From Polaromonas sp. C04 (lineage in GTDB: Bacteria; Pseudomonadota; Gammaproteobacteria; Burkholderiales; Burkholderiaceae_C): DNA of 64,000 nucleotides. The notes under the pieces are model-generated. The model worked only from the letters and a program-made list of their open reading frames with translations. It did no database searches and was not told the origin of the DNA. A program made the position numbers and the translations under genes. Of this stretch, positions 33,632-42,925 are shown piece by piece (the first letter of the stretch is position 1; every line of letters starts with the position of its first letter). The stretch spans positions 186,001 to 250,000 of the forward strand of contig NZ_MUNS01000031.1 in the NCBI RefSeq assembly GCF_002002705.1, given 5' to 3'.

Positions 33632-35257
33632 TCAGGTGGAAGGTGCTGCAGTGCGGTCCATCTCGTCCAGCCAGCCCTGGCGCAGCTCGGGCACGGATCG
33701 CGCCAGCAACTCGTAATATGGATGGTGCGGCCCGCGCTCGAAGTCGGCGCGCGCCACCTGGGCGAGCTTGCGGCCGTACTGCATAACGATGATCTCGTCG
33801 CACACCGAACGCACGGTGTGCAGGTCGTGGCTGATGAACAGGTATGACACGCCGAGCTCGCGCCGCAGTTGCGCCATCAGGTCCAGCACCGCCGCGCCCA
33901 CCACGGTATCGAGGGCCGATGTCACCTCGTCGCACAGGATCAGGTCCGGGTCGGCTGCCAGCGCACGGGCCAGGTTAACCCTCTGCTTTTGCCCGCCGGA
34001 CAGGCCCCCCGGCAAGCGTCGGGCGACGCTGTGCGGCAGCCGCACCAGGTCCAGCAGCTCGCGAATGCGTCGCTGCAACGCTTCACCCCTGAGCCCTTTG
34101 TAAAACTGCAGCGGCCGGGCCAGGATGCGCTCAATGGTGTGGGAAGGGTTGAGCGCCGTATCAGCCATCTGGAAGACAATCTGGATCTGCTGCAGTTCTT
34201 CCTTGCGGCGACTATCCAAATCATGCTTGAGTGTGCGATCCTTGAATACTATGGCCCCTTGGCACGGTGCAATCAGCCCCGCTATAACCCGCGCAAGTGT
34301 GGTTTTTCCAGAGCCTGATTCACCAATCACGCCAATGGACTGCCCCCTGTAGAGCTTGAAGTTGATGTCCTGCAAGATCAGCGCGGCAGGCTGGCCTTTG
34401 GCGCCCACCGGGCCGTAACCAGCGGACAGCTCGCGCACCTCCAGCAGCAACTCGCCCCCGCCGTGGCAATGCTCGGGCGCACGCGGCGCGGGAGAGGCAG
34501 CAGCCAGGAGGCTCCTGGTGTAATCGTGGTCTGGCGCGGCCAGTATGTGCGCAGTGGGGTTCAGTTCCTGCATCTGCCCGCCGCGCAACACCAGAATGTG
34601 GTCAGCCATCTGAGCCACCACCGCCAGGTCATGGCTCACATACACCGCCGTGGCGCGGCGCTCCCGCACCACGCGGCGAAAGGCGCGCAGCACTTCAATC
34701 TGGGTGGTCACGTCCAGCGCGGTCGTCGGCTCGTCCAGGATGACGAGATCCGGGTCAGTAATCAAGGCCATGGCGGCCATAAGCCGCTGCAATTGCCCGC
34801 CCGACACCTGGTGCGGATAACGCTGTCCAATGGTCTCGGGGTCAGGCAAGGCCAGTTCGTGAAACAACTGCACGGCCGTGGCCTCTGCTTCGGCGCGGGT
34901 CATGGTGCCGTGGATTCGGGTAGGCTCCACCACTTGGTCCATGATGGTGCGCGAGGGGTCGAAGGATGCCGCGGCGCTTTGCGCAATATAGGACACGGTG
35001 CGGCCACGCAAGGCACGCTGCCCGGCCGGCGACAGGTTCAGCACATCGATGTCACCAATTCGCACGCTGCCGCTTGCAATGCGGCAACCTCGGCGCGCAT
35101 AGCCCATGAGCGCTAGCGCCGTGGTGGTTTTCCCTGAGCCCGACTCCCCAATCAGCGCCAGCACCTCGCCCGGCTCGATGGCAAAACTCAGATGGTCGAC
35201 CAGGATTTGCTCTCCCGCAGTGATGTGCAGGCCATTGACCAGAACAGAAGCACCCAT
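33632..35257 (-). CDS. fused dual ATPase of a peptide/opine-type ABC importer
   Basis: A 541-residue protein with two complete ABC ATPase domains in tandem, equal to DppD and DppF fused (as in YejF/GsiA). Walker A GESGSGKTTTALALMG near residue 37 and GESGSGKTTLARVIAG near 320; ABC signatures VSGGQLQRLM and LSGGQKQRVN; Walker B VILDEPTTAL and LILCDEVTSAL. It drives import through the two permeases behind which it is encoded (1-nt gap from the second permease). Start at 35257 (MGASVLVNGL). Confidence 0.9.
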   Translation of the reverse strand: MGASVLVNGLHITAGEQILVDHLSFAIEPGEVLALIGESGSGKTTTALALMGYARRGCRIASGSVRIGDIDVLNLSPAGQRALRGRTVSYIAQSAAASFDPSRTIMDQVVEPTRIHGTMTRAEAEATAVQLFHELALPDPETIGQRYPHQVSGGQLQRLMAAMALITDPDLVILDEPTTALDVTTQIEVLRAFRRVVRERRATAVYVSHDLAVVAQMADHILVLRGGQMQELNPTAHILAAPDHDYTRSLLAAASPAPRAPEHCHGGGELLLEVRELSAGYGPVGAKGQPAALILQDINFKLYRGQSIGVIGESGSGKTTLARVIAGLIAPCQGAIVFKDRTLKHDLDSRRKEELQQIQIVFQMADTALNPSHTIERILARPLQFYKGLRGEALQRRIRELLDLVRLPHSVARRLPGGLSGGQKQRVNLARALAADPDLILCDEVTSALDTVVGAAVLDLMAQLRRELGVSYLFISHDLHTVRSVCDEIIVMQYGRKLAQVARADFERGPHHPYYELLARSVPELRQGWLDEMDRTAAPST

Positions 35258-35258
35258 G

Positions 35259-36146
35259 TCAGCGTTCTCCGCGTGCGCGGGCCGCACGGCCTCGCAGGTT
35301 GTCAATCAAAAGATTGACGGAAATAGTGAGGGTGGCAATCGCCAGGGCGGGTGCAATTAACGATGCCCCTGCATACGGAAGCGCACCAATATTTTCACGC
35401 ACCAGCGATCCCCAGTCTGCCGCCGGGGGCTGAATGCCCAGCCCCAGAAAACTCAGGCTGGCCAGCAGCAGCACCACATACACGAAGCGCAGACCCAAAT
35501 CGGCCAGCACGGGACCGAGAATGTTAGGCAATATTTCCTGCAGCATGAGATAGAGCTTGCCCTCGCCTCGCGTGCGCGCTACCACCACGTAATCGAGTGC
35601 ATTGATATTAACGGCGAGCGAACGCCCAATGCGGTAGGCACCAGGCACATAAATGAGCGCCGCCGTGAACACCAGCATGGGCACAGAGGAACCGAACCCA
35701 GCCACCAGTACCAAGGCAAACATCTTGCTGGGAATGGAGGTAAGCGTATCCAGCACACGGCTCAAAATAGCGTCCATTACGTAGCCACTCGATGCAGCGA
35801 GCAGTGCGAGTACCGTACCAGTGCCGCTGGCAAACAATGTGGCAACCAGCGCAACGCCCACGGTGTAGCGGGCACCCAAAATCACCCGCACCAGCATGTC
35901 GCGGCCCAAGTAGTCCGTACCCAGCCAGTGCGAACGGCTGATGGCACCATACACCTCAGAGGCTTGCTGGTCCACAAGATACGCGGGCAACAGCGATGGT
36001 CCGAACAAAGCAGCCAAGAGCCAGAACACGAGAATCACCAAGCCGGTAATGCCGGAGAACCCCATACGGGAAAACCAGCGGCGCACCGGCCCATGCTGCG
36101 CCGTCGGATCTGCAGGGGCCCCGCTGGGGGGAGAGTATGACTCCAT
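35259..36146 (-). CDS. ABC importer permease (DppC-like)
   Basis: A 295-residue inner-membrane permease with N-terminal first helix (ITGLVILVFWLLAALFG), five further hydrophobic segments, the LGTDYLGRDMLVRVILGARYT region before the core, and the EAA-type coupling loop around YVVVARTRGEGKLYLMLQEI. It forms the channel with the DppB-like partner encoded just upstream (19-nt gap). Confidence 0.9.
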   Translation of the reverse strand: MESYSPPSGAPADPTAQHGPVRRWFSRMGFSGITGLVILVFWLLAALFGPSLLPAYLVDQQASEVYGAISRSHWLGTDYLGRDMLVRVILGARYTVGVALVATLFASGTGTVLALLAASSGYVMDAILSRVLDTLTSIPSKMFALVLVAGFGSSVPMLVFTAALIYVPGAYRIGRSLAVNINALDYVVVARTRGEGKLYLMLQEILPNILGPVLADLGLRFVYVVLLLASLSFLGLGIQPPAADWGSLVRENIGALPYAGASLIAPALAIATLTISVNLLIDNLRGRAARARGER

Positions 36147-36165
36147 GGCTCAATTCCTTCGAAAA

Positions 36166-37122
36166 TCAGCGGTGACGCAAGCGCGGGTTTGCAAGAATGC
36201 CGCACACGTCGGCTGCGGTCACCAGCACTAGGTATCCGGCGCAGAAAATCATGGCGCAGGTTTGCACCAGAGGCATGTCACGCTGCGTGACTGCATCCAC
36301 CATAAGCTTGGAGATGCCGGGGTAGTTGAAGATGATCTCAATGATGATCACACCGCCCAACAGGCCCGACAAGGACAGTGCCACGGCATTCGCAATGGGA
36401 CCCACCGCATTGGGCAGCGCATGCGCCAGCACCATGCGCATGGGCGAGGCGCCCTTGAGCTGCACCATCTCGATGTAGGGCGCCTCCAACTGGTCAATCA
36501 CGGCCGCGCGGGTCATGCGCATCATCTGCGCCACAACCCCGAAGCACAGGCACAGCACCGGCAACGCAAAGGCGCGCAACAACTGCCCCACCGATTCAAC
36601 GTGATTGACATACGATAACGCGGGCAACCAGTGAAGTTTCACCGCAAACACCAGCACGGCCAGCGTGGCCACCAGAAACTCGGGCACAGACACGACGGCC
36701 ACAGATACGCTGGAGGCAAAGCGGTCGAACCACGAGCCGCTCCACACCGCGGAGGCAATGCCAAGACAAAGTGCGATCGGCACCGAAAACAGCGTCGTGA
36801 CCAGCGCCAGCAGCAGCGAGTTGGGCAGGCGGCTGGCCACCAACTCACGCACAGGCATTTGCGTGGTGGTCGACTGGCCCAGATCGCCCCGGGCAATCCC
36901 CCCCAGCCAGTGCAGGTAGCGCGTGGGTGCCGGTACATCCAGACCCATCTGCTTACGCAGAGCCGCCACAGCTTCGGGCGTGGCCTCCTGGCCAAGCTGC
37001 TCCTGGGCGGCGTCGCCGGGCAACACAGCAGTGATCGAAAAGACGACCAATGACACCGCCAGCAGCGAGAGCAGCGCCCACAGCACGCGCCGGGTCAAAA
37101 GTTTGAGGATCAGGAGATTCAT
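36166..37122 (-). CDS. ABC importer permease (DppB-like)
   Basis: A 318-residue permease with the DppB/OppB opening VLWALLSLLAVSLVVFSITA, PGDAAQ, LGLDVPA-like loop, six helices and the coupling loop EMVQLKGASPMRMVLAHALP. CAGGAG precedes the ATG. Second importer gene of the operon after the binding protein. Confidence 0.9.
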   Translation of the reverse strand: MNLLILKLLTRRVLWALLSLLAVSLVVFSITAVLPGDAAQEQLGQEATPEAVAALRKQMGLDVPAPTRYLHWLGGIARGDLGQSTTTQMPVRELVASRLPNSLLLALVTTLFSVPIALCLGIASAVWSGSWFDRFASSVSVAVVSVPEFLVATLAVLVFAVKLHWLPALSYVNHVESVGQLLRAFALPVLCLCFGVVAQMMRMTRAAVIDQLEAPYIEMVQLKGASPMRMVLAHALPNAVGPIANAVALSLSGLLGGVIIIEIIFNYPGISKLMVDAVTQRDMPLVQTCAMIFCAGYLVLVTAADVCGILANPRLRHR

Positions 37123-37156
37123 GGTGATGCATTCGGATGTAACGGGCAGGCCCTGG

Positions 37157-38779
37157 TCAGGATTCCAGCCACACGTACTCTGCGAAAGAGTACCCCATCA
37201 TGGTGCCCAGTGGAACGGGCGACAGGCCCTTGAGCTTGGTCGAATGCCCGTCGATGCTGGCCAGGAACAGCGGAATACCAATGCCTGCCTCGTTATGAAT
37301 CAGGGTCTGCATGTCGGCGTACATCTGCTTGCGCTTGGGCAAATCGGTCTCGGCACGCGAGGACAACAGCAGCTGGTCAAACTGCGCACTCTTCCAGCGC
37401 GACTCATTCCATGTAGCGTCAGACTTGAAGAACTGCGTGAGGATAGTGTCGGGACTGGGGCGGGGGTCGACGTTGCCAAAACCCACTGGACTATTGAGCC
37501 AGTGGTTGGACCAGTAGCCATCGGCCGGCATGCGCTTGATGTCAAGGTCGAGCCCGATGCGCTGGGCCGACTGTTGCAGCAGCAGCGCGATCTCCACGGA
37601 ATACTTCGCAGCGGGCGACACCACCACGGGGATTTTGCCCGTCACCCCCGACTTTTGCAGGTGGAACTTGGCCTTTTCCAAATCGAACGGACGCTGGGGC
37701 AAGTCCTTGAAGTAAAAGCGGTTTGTTGGATCGATCGGCTGGTCATTGCCCAATACGGCGTAATTCAGCGCAATCGTCTTCTTCATCTGCTCGCGGTCGA
37801 ACAGGTACTTCATGGCCAGAATGAAGTCAGGACTAGCACCGGGCGCCATGTCCTTGCGCATGATCAGGTCTGTGTACTGGCCCGACTGCGTGGGGAAGAT
37901 CGCATAGCCGGGAGTTGCCTGGACTTGCGCCACAGCGCGCGGATCGACCGCGGCCACGAGGTCCATGCCGCCTGACAGCAACGCATTGACACGGGCACTG
38001 GTGTCGCCAATACCGACGAGTTCGATCTCATCCAGGTAGGGCTTTCCTGGCTTCCAGTACCCGTCGTTGCGCACCACCACGGTGCGCACGCCCGGCTTGA
38101 ACTCCTTGATCTTGAAGGGACCGGTGCCGATACCGGTGGTGAAATCGGTGGTCCCATTTTTGACGATGAGAAAGTAATACGTCCCCAGGATCACCGGCAG
38201 GTCGGCGTTCGGGGCGGCGAGGACAACGGTCACCTCATTCGGGCCGCTCACCTTCACGGCGTCAATCTGGTCGGCCAGCACCTTGGCTTTGGAGGCCGTG
38301 GCAGGATCCTTATGGCGCATGATGGAAAAGACCACGTCGGCTGGCGACAGCGCCTTGCCATCGTGAAAGCTCACGCCCTTGCGCAGCGTGAACACCCAAG
38401 TCTTGGCATCGGTGGTAGTGAACGACTCTGCCAGCGCGGGCTGGGGCGTGAGGTTTTTGTCGACGAGCGACGTGAGTCCGTTATAGACCATGTTGCAGCG
38501 AACATAATCATTCTGGTTCGATTGCTTGGCCGGATCAAGCGTGTCAGATACTGCGGCAGTGGCGACCGCCACCCGGATGCGGCCGCCGCGGCGAGGCGTC
38601 TGCGCATGGGCGGACACGGCCATGCCGGCCAAACCGCCCGCCAGCGTGGCCTGCATGCCGCCGGCTGTGAGCATGGCAAGTACGTCGCGGCGCGTGGCAC
38701 CGCGCTTGAGCGAGTCCATCACATGAAGGCTCTCACTGGGACCGACAAGTTGCTGGAACTGGTTGTGGCTATCGCTCAT
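37157..38779 (-). CDS. ABC importer substrate-binding protein
   Basis: A 540-residue periplasmic binding protein of the SBP_bac_5 (peptide/opine/nickel) family. It carries a Tat-type signal GATRRDVLAMLTAGGMQ with twin arginines near 30-31 and a cleavage zone ending SAHAQ. Mature marks include SDTLDPAKQSNQND, TWVFTLRKGVSFHDGK and DVVFSIMRH. AGGAG lies 7 nt before the start. The ligand probably matches the adjacent flavoenzyme's substrate, an amino or opine-like compound. Confidence 0.9.
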   Translation of the reverse strand: MSDSHNQFQQLVGPSESLHVMDSLKRGATRRDVLAMLTAGGMQATLAGGLAGMAVSAHAQTPRRGGRIRVAVATAAVSDTLDPAKQSNQNDYVRCNMVYNGLTSLVDKNLTPQPALAESFTTTDAKTWVFTLRKGVSFHDGKALSPADVVFSIMRHKDPATASKAKVLADQIDAVKVSGPNEVTVVLAAPNADLPVILGTYYFLIVKNGTTDFTTGIGTGPFKIKEFKPGVRTVVVRNDGYWKPGKPYLDEIELVGIGDTSARVNALLSGGMDLVAAVDPRAVAQVQATPGYAIFPTQSGQYTDLIMRKDMAPGASPDFILAMKYLFDREQMKKTIALNYAVLGNDQPIDPTNRFYFKDLPQRPFDLEKAKFHLQKSGVTGKIPVVVSPAAKYSVEIALLLQQSAQRIGLDLDIKRMPADGYWSNHWLNSPVGFGNVDPRPSPDTILTQFFKSDATWNESRWKSAQFDQLLLSSRAETDLPKRKQMYADMQTLIHNEAGIGIPLFLASIDGHSTKLKGLSPVPLGTMMGYSFAEYVWLES

Positions 38780-38877
38780 GGTGGTGCTCCTGGTTATAAA
38801 TATGAAAGGGATCGCGGGTCGTCAAAAAAACAAAGATGGCAAATCAAGGAAGGCAGGCGGGGAAGGCGTTCGCGCCT

Positions 38878-40167
38878 TCAGGCCAGACGGTCCTTGAGCC
38901 GGAAGTACAAGCCCACAGCGGGCAAGAACCAAGGTGGCCCGAAGTGGCCTGGAATGGCAGGCCAGTTGCGGTCCTTCCAGGGGTTGGCACTGGCATCGCC
39001 CGCCATCACATCGGCCATTCGCTGGCCCATGTGCACCGACATCTGCGTGCCATGGCCGCTGTAGCCCATGGAATAGAACAGGCCGTCGCGTTCGCCCGCA
39101 TGGGGCAAGCGGTCCTGCGTCACGTCCACCAGCCCGCCCCAGCAGTAGTCCAGCCGGACGCGGCCCAGTTGTGGGAATGTGGCCGCCAGGCCTTCACGCA
39201 GCACTTCGCCGCTCGCCGCATCGGACGTGGGGCTGGAAATGGCGAAGCGCGCACGCCCACCAAACACCAACCGGTGGTCTTCGGTGAGGCGGAAGTAGTG
39301 GTGGATGTTGGCGATGGTGGTGTAGGTGCGGCGATGGGCCAGCAAGGCTTTTGCCCGCTCGGCCCCCAGAGGCTCGGTCACCACGATGAAGCTGCCGATG
39401 GGCACGATGCGCCGGCGCAACCAGCCAAAGCTGCCGTACCCGCCGTGGCGCGAAGCCCCCGTGGCGAGCAGCACCTGCTGTGCCTGAACCATGCCACGCG
39501 CCGTGTGCAGGCGGTGTGCGTGTCCGTTCACCCGCTCCATGCGCTGCACGCTGGTGCCGGTGTGTATCTGCGCGCCCTGGCGCTGCGCGGCCTGCGCCAG
39601 GCCTTGGGCAAAACGGCCCATGTGCATCTGCGCGCTGCGCTTGTAGAGCATGCCGCCGACGAAACGCTCACTCTGCACCTCGCTGTGCACGCGGCTCGCG
39701 CCAACGATCTCCACGTCGGTATCCACGTCGTCGGCGATCAGCCGTTCCACGCTGCGCTGCAGGGCCTCCATCTGATAGGCCTTGGTGGCCAGCTTGAGCT
39801 TGCCGTTGCGCAGGAAGTCGCAGTCGATGCCTTCGGTGCGCACGATGCGCTCCACGGTGTCGACGGCGTCATCGTAGGCGCGGTACCAGCTGCGGGCACG
39901 GTCGATGCCGACCTTGGCGGCCACCTCGGCATAGTCCACCGCCAGGCCGTTATTCACGTGCCCACCGTTGCGACCCGATGCTTCGGGCGCCACGGTCTCG
40001 CCGGCCTCCAGCACCGCCACGCGGGCACCGCGCCGGGCCAGGGCCAGGGCGGCCGACAGACCCGTGAATCCACCGCCGACGACGGCCACGTCCACCTGCT
40101 GCGGCAGGTCGTGCGCGGCCAGGGCCAGCGGGGGCACCGAGTCGTTCCAGTAGGAGTCGAGCTTCAT
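38878..40167 (-). CDS. FAD-dependent amine/amino-acid oxidoreductase (PuuB-like)
   Basis: A 429-residue DAO-family flavoenzyme. VAVVGGGFTGLSAALALARRG (about 28-48, FAD), EASGRNGGHVNNGLAV, which is the gamma-glutamylputrescine oxidase/PuuB-like loop, and C-terminal YSMGYSGHGTQMSVHMGQ. It oxidises an amine to an aldehyde plus ammonia. With SSADH downstream and a decayed ALDH upstream, a pathway producing a semialdehyde is suggested. The gene lies 32 nt after the HAD gene and 98 nt before the binding protein gene. Confidence 0.85.
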   Translation of the reverse strand: MKLDSYWNDSVPPLALAAHDLPQQVDVAVVGGGFTGLSAALALARRGARVAVLEAGETVAPEASGRNGGHVNNGLAVDYAEVAAKVGIDRARSWYRAYDDAVDTVERIVRTEGIDCDFLRNGKLKLATKAYQMEALQRSVERLIADDVDTDVEIVGASRVHSEVQSERFVGGMLYKRSAQMHMGRFAQGLAQAAQRQGAQIHTGTSVQRMERVNGHAHRLHTARGMVQAQQVLLATGASRHGGYGSFGWLRRRIVPIGSFIVVTEPLGAERAKALLAHRRTYTTIANIHHYFRLTEDHRLVFGGRARFAISSPTSDAASGEVLREGLAATFPQLGRVRLDYCWGGLVDVTQDRLPHAGERDGLFYSMGYSGHGTQMSVHMGQRMADVMAGDASANPWKDRNWPAIPGHFGPPWFLPAVGLYFRLKDRLA

Positions 40168-40199
40168 GGCGATGCGTGGGGTGCGGTGGGTGGATCGGA

Positions 40200-40865
40200 T
40201 CAGAGGCCGACGACGCCGGGCAGACCGCCGATGTCCTTGATTTCGGTGTAGCCGTAGGCGGGGTTGCCCGGGCCATGGCCGCGGTTCACGAATACCTTGT
40301 GCTTGATGCCGAGGTCGTCGGCCGACATGAGGTCGTAGCGTAGGCTGGAGGACACATGCAGCACGTCCTCGGGGTTGCAGCCAAGGCAGTCAAACATGTA
40401 CTCAAAAGCCTTGAGGCGCGGCTTGTAGGCCTGGGCCTGTTGTGCGGTGTACACGCGGTGGAACGGCGCACCCAACATGGCCACGTTCTTCTGGATCTGT
40501 GCGTCGTCGGCATTGGACAGAATGACCAACGGGATCTCCTTGGCCACCTTGGCCAGACCGGCCGGCACGTCTGCGTGCGGATCCCACGTGGGCACGGCGT
40601 TGTAGTACGCCTGACCGTCGGTGTCGAAGTACTGGATCTTCCACTTCTTGCACAGGCGGCGCACGGCGTTCTTCAGCACCACGTCATACGGCTGCCAGTC
40701 ACCCAGCACTTCGTCGAAGCGATAGGCCGAGAAGTCGGCGATGAACTGCTCCATCTGCTCGGGCCGAATGCGGTCGGCAAACAGTTCGCGGGTCATCTCA
40801 CCCATGCGGAAGCGGGTGAGCGTGCCGTAGCAGTCGAAAGTCACATACTTGGGACGGAAAGTCAT
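40200..40865 (-). CDS. HAD superfamily hydrolase, haloacid dehalogenase type II-like
   Basis: A 221-residue HAD enzyme. Motif I TFDCYGTLTRF (nucleophile Asp), motif II LSNAD, motif III lysine in AYKPRLKAFEY, motif IV VSSSLRYDLMSADDLG, in the arrangement of type II 2-haloacid dehalogenases. It probably acts on a phosphate or halogen ester or a 2-substituted acid; the true substrate is unclear because these proteins often co-occur with amino-acid oxidases. A paralogue of equal length is at 51175-51840. AAAGGA lies 9 nt before the start. Confidence 0.85.
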   Translation of the reverse strand: MTFRPKYVTFDCYGTLTRFRMGEMTRELFADRIRPEQMEQFIADFSAYRFDEVLGDWQPYDVVLKNAVRRLCKKWKIQYFDTDGQAYYNAVPTWDPHADVPAGLAKVAKEIPLVILSNADDAQIQKNVAMLGAPFHRVYTAQQAQAYKPRLKAFEYMFDCLGCNPEDVLHVSSSLRYDLMSADDLGIKHKVFVNRGHGPGNPAYGYTEIKDIGGLPGVVGL

Positions 40866-41075
40866 GGTCTTTGTTCCTTTGAGGTTCGGTTGCCGACTGT
40901 CGCGGGTCGCATCTCTAAATTACTGTTTGCGACAAGTGATGTCGAAGAAATTGGAACACGTAATAACGCGAAACGTATTGGGAAATGGGCCCCTTGCAAG
41001 CGATAAAGTTGCGCATTGCATGGGTACATTTAGCACGTCGTGTGGCATGCCCATCGTGGGTGCAAAACCGCACCC

Positions 41076-41600
41076 TTAATGTGCGGCAGAAAAATCGACC
41101 AGCACGCTTTTGAAACCCAGATTGGCTTCCACCGTCTGGCCTCCCAAATCCTTGCCAATGCCCCGATTGGTGGTAGCCGCCAGTGGGTATGACGAAGTCC
41201 GCGCTGCACCCATAGCGGTTGATCCACACCGTGCCGGCAGATATGCCGCGCATGCAGCGCAGTGCCCGACCTATGTCCGCCGTGTGCACGCCCGCAGCCA
41301 AACCGCAGTGGGCGTGTGCCGCCAGCGCCAGGCCTTCGTCTTCCGTGTCGAAGGTGTCTTCCTGCACTGCCGGGTTGTCGGCCAACACGCCTCGCAGCAG
41401 CGTGGGCTGGAAGTAGGCGCCACCCGGGCCCCCTTCGAACAGGCCACCACCGCAGCGCACCTGGGCGCCCGCAGTGCGCGCCCGCTCCACTATGTCGAGG
41501 ATGCGCGCGGCCTGCGGCGCAGAGATGATGGGTGAAAGCGTGGTTTGCGCGTCCCAAGTGGCACCGGGGCGAAGAGCCGAAAAGGGTTGCGCTGCCGGCC
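41076..41600 (-). pseudogene. 3' part of an aldehyde dehydrogenase gene interrupted by an IS
   Basis: This codes the C-terminal third of an ALDH: TLSPIISAPQAARILDIVER, GGAYFQPTLLRGV, EDEGLALAAHAHCGLAAGVH, GTVWINRYG and PTGGYHQSG. One extra G after CAATCGGG (near 41156) shifts the frame; the true tail (GIGKDLGGQTVEANLGFKS) continues in the next frame to the stop at 41076. The catalytic middle part is missing at the IS junction. It was probably the gene leading the HAD-oxidoreductase-importer operon downstream. Confidence 0.85.
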
Positions 41601-42365
41601 TGTTGATCAAGCTGCAAGACTGTAGAACTGGTTGGCTGCCGACATGGCTTGGCCGCCGGGGCAGTCCAACTGCCCCTTCTTGATCATGTGCATGGTCTCG
41701 ATTCCGGCGATGAGGATCCTGGCGCTCAAAAACGACTTCAAGCCCAACATCGGTCGGGTGATCCGCTTGATGGCCCGGTGGTCCTGTTCGACGATGTTGT
41801 TGAGATATTTGCTCTGGCTCATCAAGATGTCGACGCAGGCGTCGGCCTTGACGCTCTCCTCTCTATAGCCGCCGTGTTGGCGCCGCTTTTGTCGATGGTG
41901 ATCGTCTCTGGGACATCGTGAAGGCCAATCGCGCGTTCCAGAAAACGCCGAGCCGCCGCAAGATCTCGCTTGGCAGTGAGCAAAAAATCTACCGTGTCGC
42001 CAACTTTGTCGACCGCACGGTACAGGTATTTCCATTCGCCCGAAATCTTGATGTAGGTCTCATCCATGCGCCAGCTTGGGCCCACGGGCCTTTTGCGCCG
42101 ACGTAACACGCCGGCCAGCACCGGCAGGATCTTGATCGCCCAGCGATGAACTGTGACGTGATCAACGACCACACCGCGTTCCTGCATCATCTCCTCAATG
42201 TGGCGCAGGCTCAGCGGGTAGGCCACATACCAGCGCACGCAGGTCAGCATCACATCAAGCGGGTAATGCAGTCGCTTCAGGACTTTTCGCAGCGTGCTGC
42301 TGATCAGACTTTGGCGGAAATCGGGCATGGGGCACATTGCCGCTGACGCTTACCGCAACAGATCC
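41599..42365 (-). mobile_element. IS6-family insertion sequence (boundaries approximate)
   Basis: An element of about 0.77 kb between the two ALDH fragments. The ends seem to be CTGTTGATCAAG at 41601 and the inverted CTGTTGCGGTAAG ending near 42362; the shared CTGTTG resembles IS6-family termini (GG..CTGTTGCAAA), but the repeat is short and I place the ends only to within about 10 bp. About 200 codons of the ALDH are lost between its fragments, so insertion was accompanied by an adjacent deletion. Confidence 0.6.
41607..42337 (-). pseudogene. IS6-family transposase, frameshifted
   Basis: The first 150 or so codons (MCPMPDFRQ, YPLDVMLTCVRWYVAYPLSL, WRMDETYIKISGEWKYLYRA, ITIDKSGANTAAIE) are a typical IS6 transposase. 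Then GAGAG is duplicated in tandem near 41858 (+5 nt), moving the rest (SVKADACVDILMSQSKYLNN, IVEQDHRAIKRI, MIKKGQL) into another frame. All three DDE residues are present across the two frames. The product is expected to be inactive; IS6 elements are not known to use programmed frameshifting. Confidence 0.82.
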
Positions 42366-42690
42366 CGGTGGCGTCTCGCACGGGCCGGGTGGAGCACACA
42401 GCCTCCAGCGGCGCCATCTGCGGCGCGTCGACCTCAATCAGATCAGCGCAGCGGCGCAGCACACGGGCACGCTCGCGGGGTGCGCAGCGCGCCCAGTCGG
42501 ACGTGCACCAGGCGCGCCACGCATCCTGCACCGCGGCAGCCACGGTGGTTGCGTCGGCCACGGGCAATTCACCATGCACCTGCCCGTCGGAGGGGCGCAG
42601 CACCGTGCGACGCGCTGCGGCGGAAACCAACTGGCCGCCGATGTAATGGCCGGATGGTGCCGCAATGGATTGGGGGTCGAAAAGTAGCAT
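42365..42690 (-). pseudogene. 5' part of the interrupted aldehyde dehydrogenase gene
   Basis: From the ATG at 42690, MLLFDPQSIAAPSGHYIGGQ, RPSDGQVHGELPVADATTV, WARCAPRERARVLRRCADLI and CSTRPVRDAT correspond to about the first 105 residues of an ALDH; similarity ends where the IS begins. Cofactor and catalytic residues are lost. Together with 41076-41600 it represents one destroyed gene. The 235 bp between this start and the divergent GNAT gene show no gene. Confidence 0.8.
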
Positions 42691-42925
42691 GGCAAAGGAT
42701 CGCCCGCAGGGGTCTGGGCGGGAGGTGGAAAAGGATGGTTGATGCTAGGCACCAAGGCCCGGCATTTGTGTCCGTAAAAGCTCCTCAGGCCGCAGTAAAT
42801 TGCAAATCCGCAAAGCCCCGCAGACGATGCTTGCAAGTTGCGGGCAAACCCCAATTCGGCACTGGTGCAACGCCGCGATGTCGTCCATGATAGGCACCAA
42901 TTTCCATTGCCGTGAGGTGCTTTCC

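Noticed and set aside
41822-42035. Programmed frameshift in the IS6 transposase
   Set aside because: The shift is explained by a tandem GAGAG duplication with no slippery heptamer, and IS6 elements are not known to use frameshifting.
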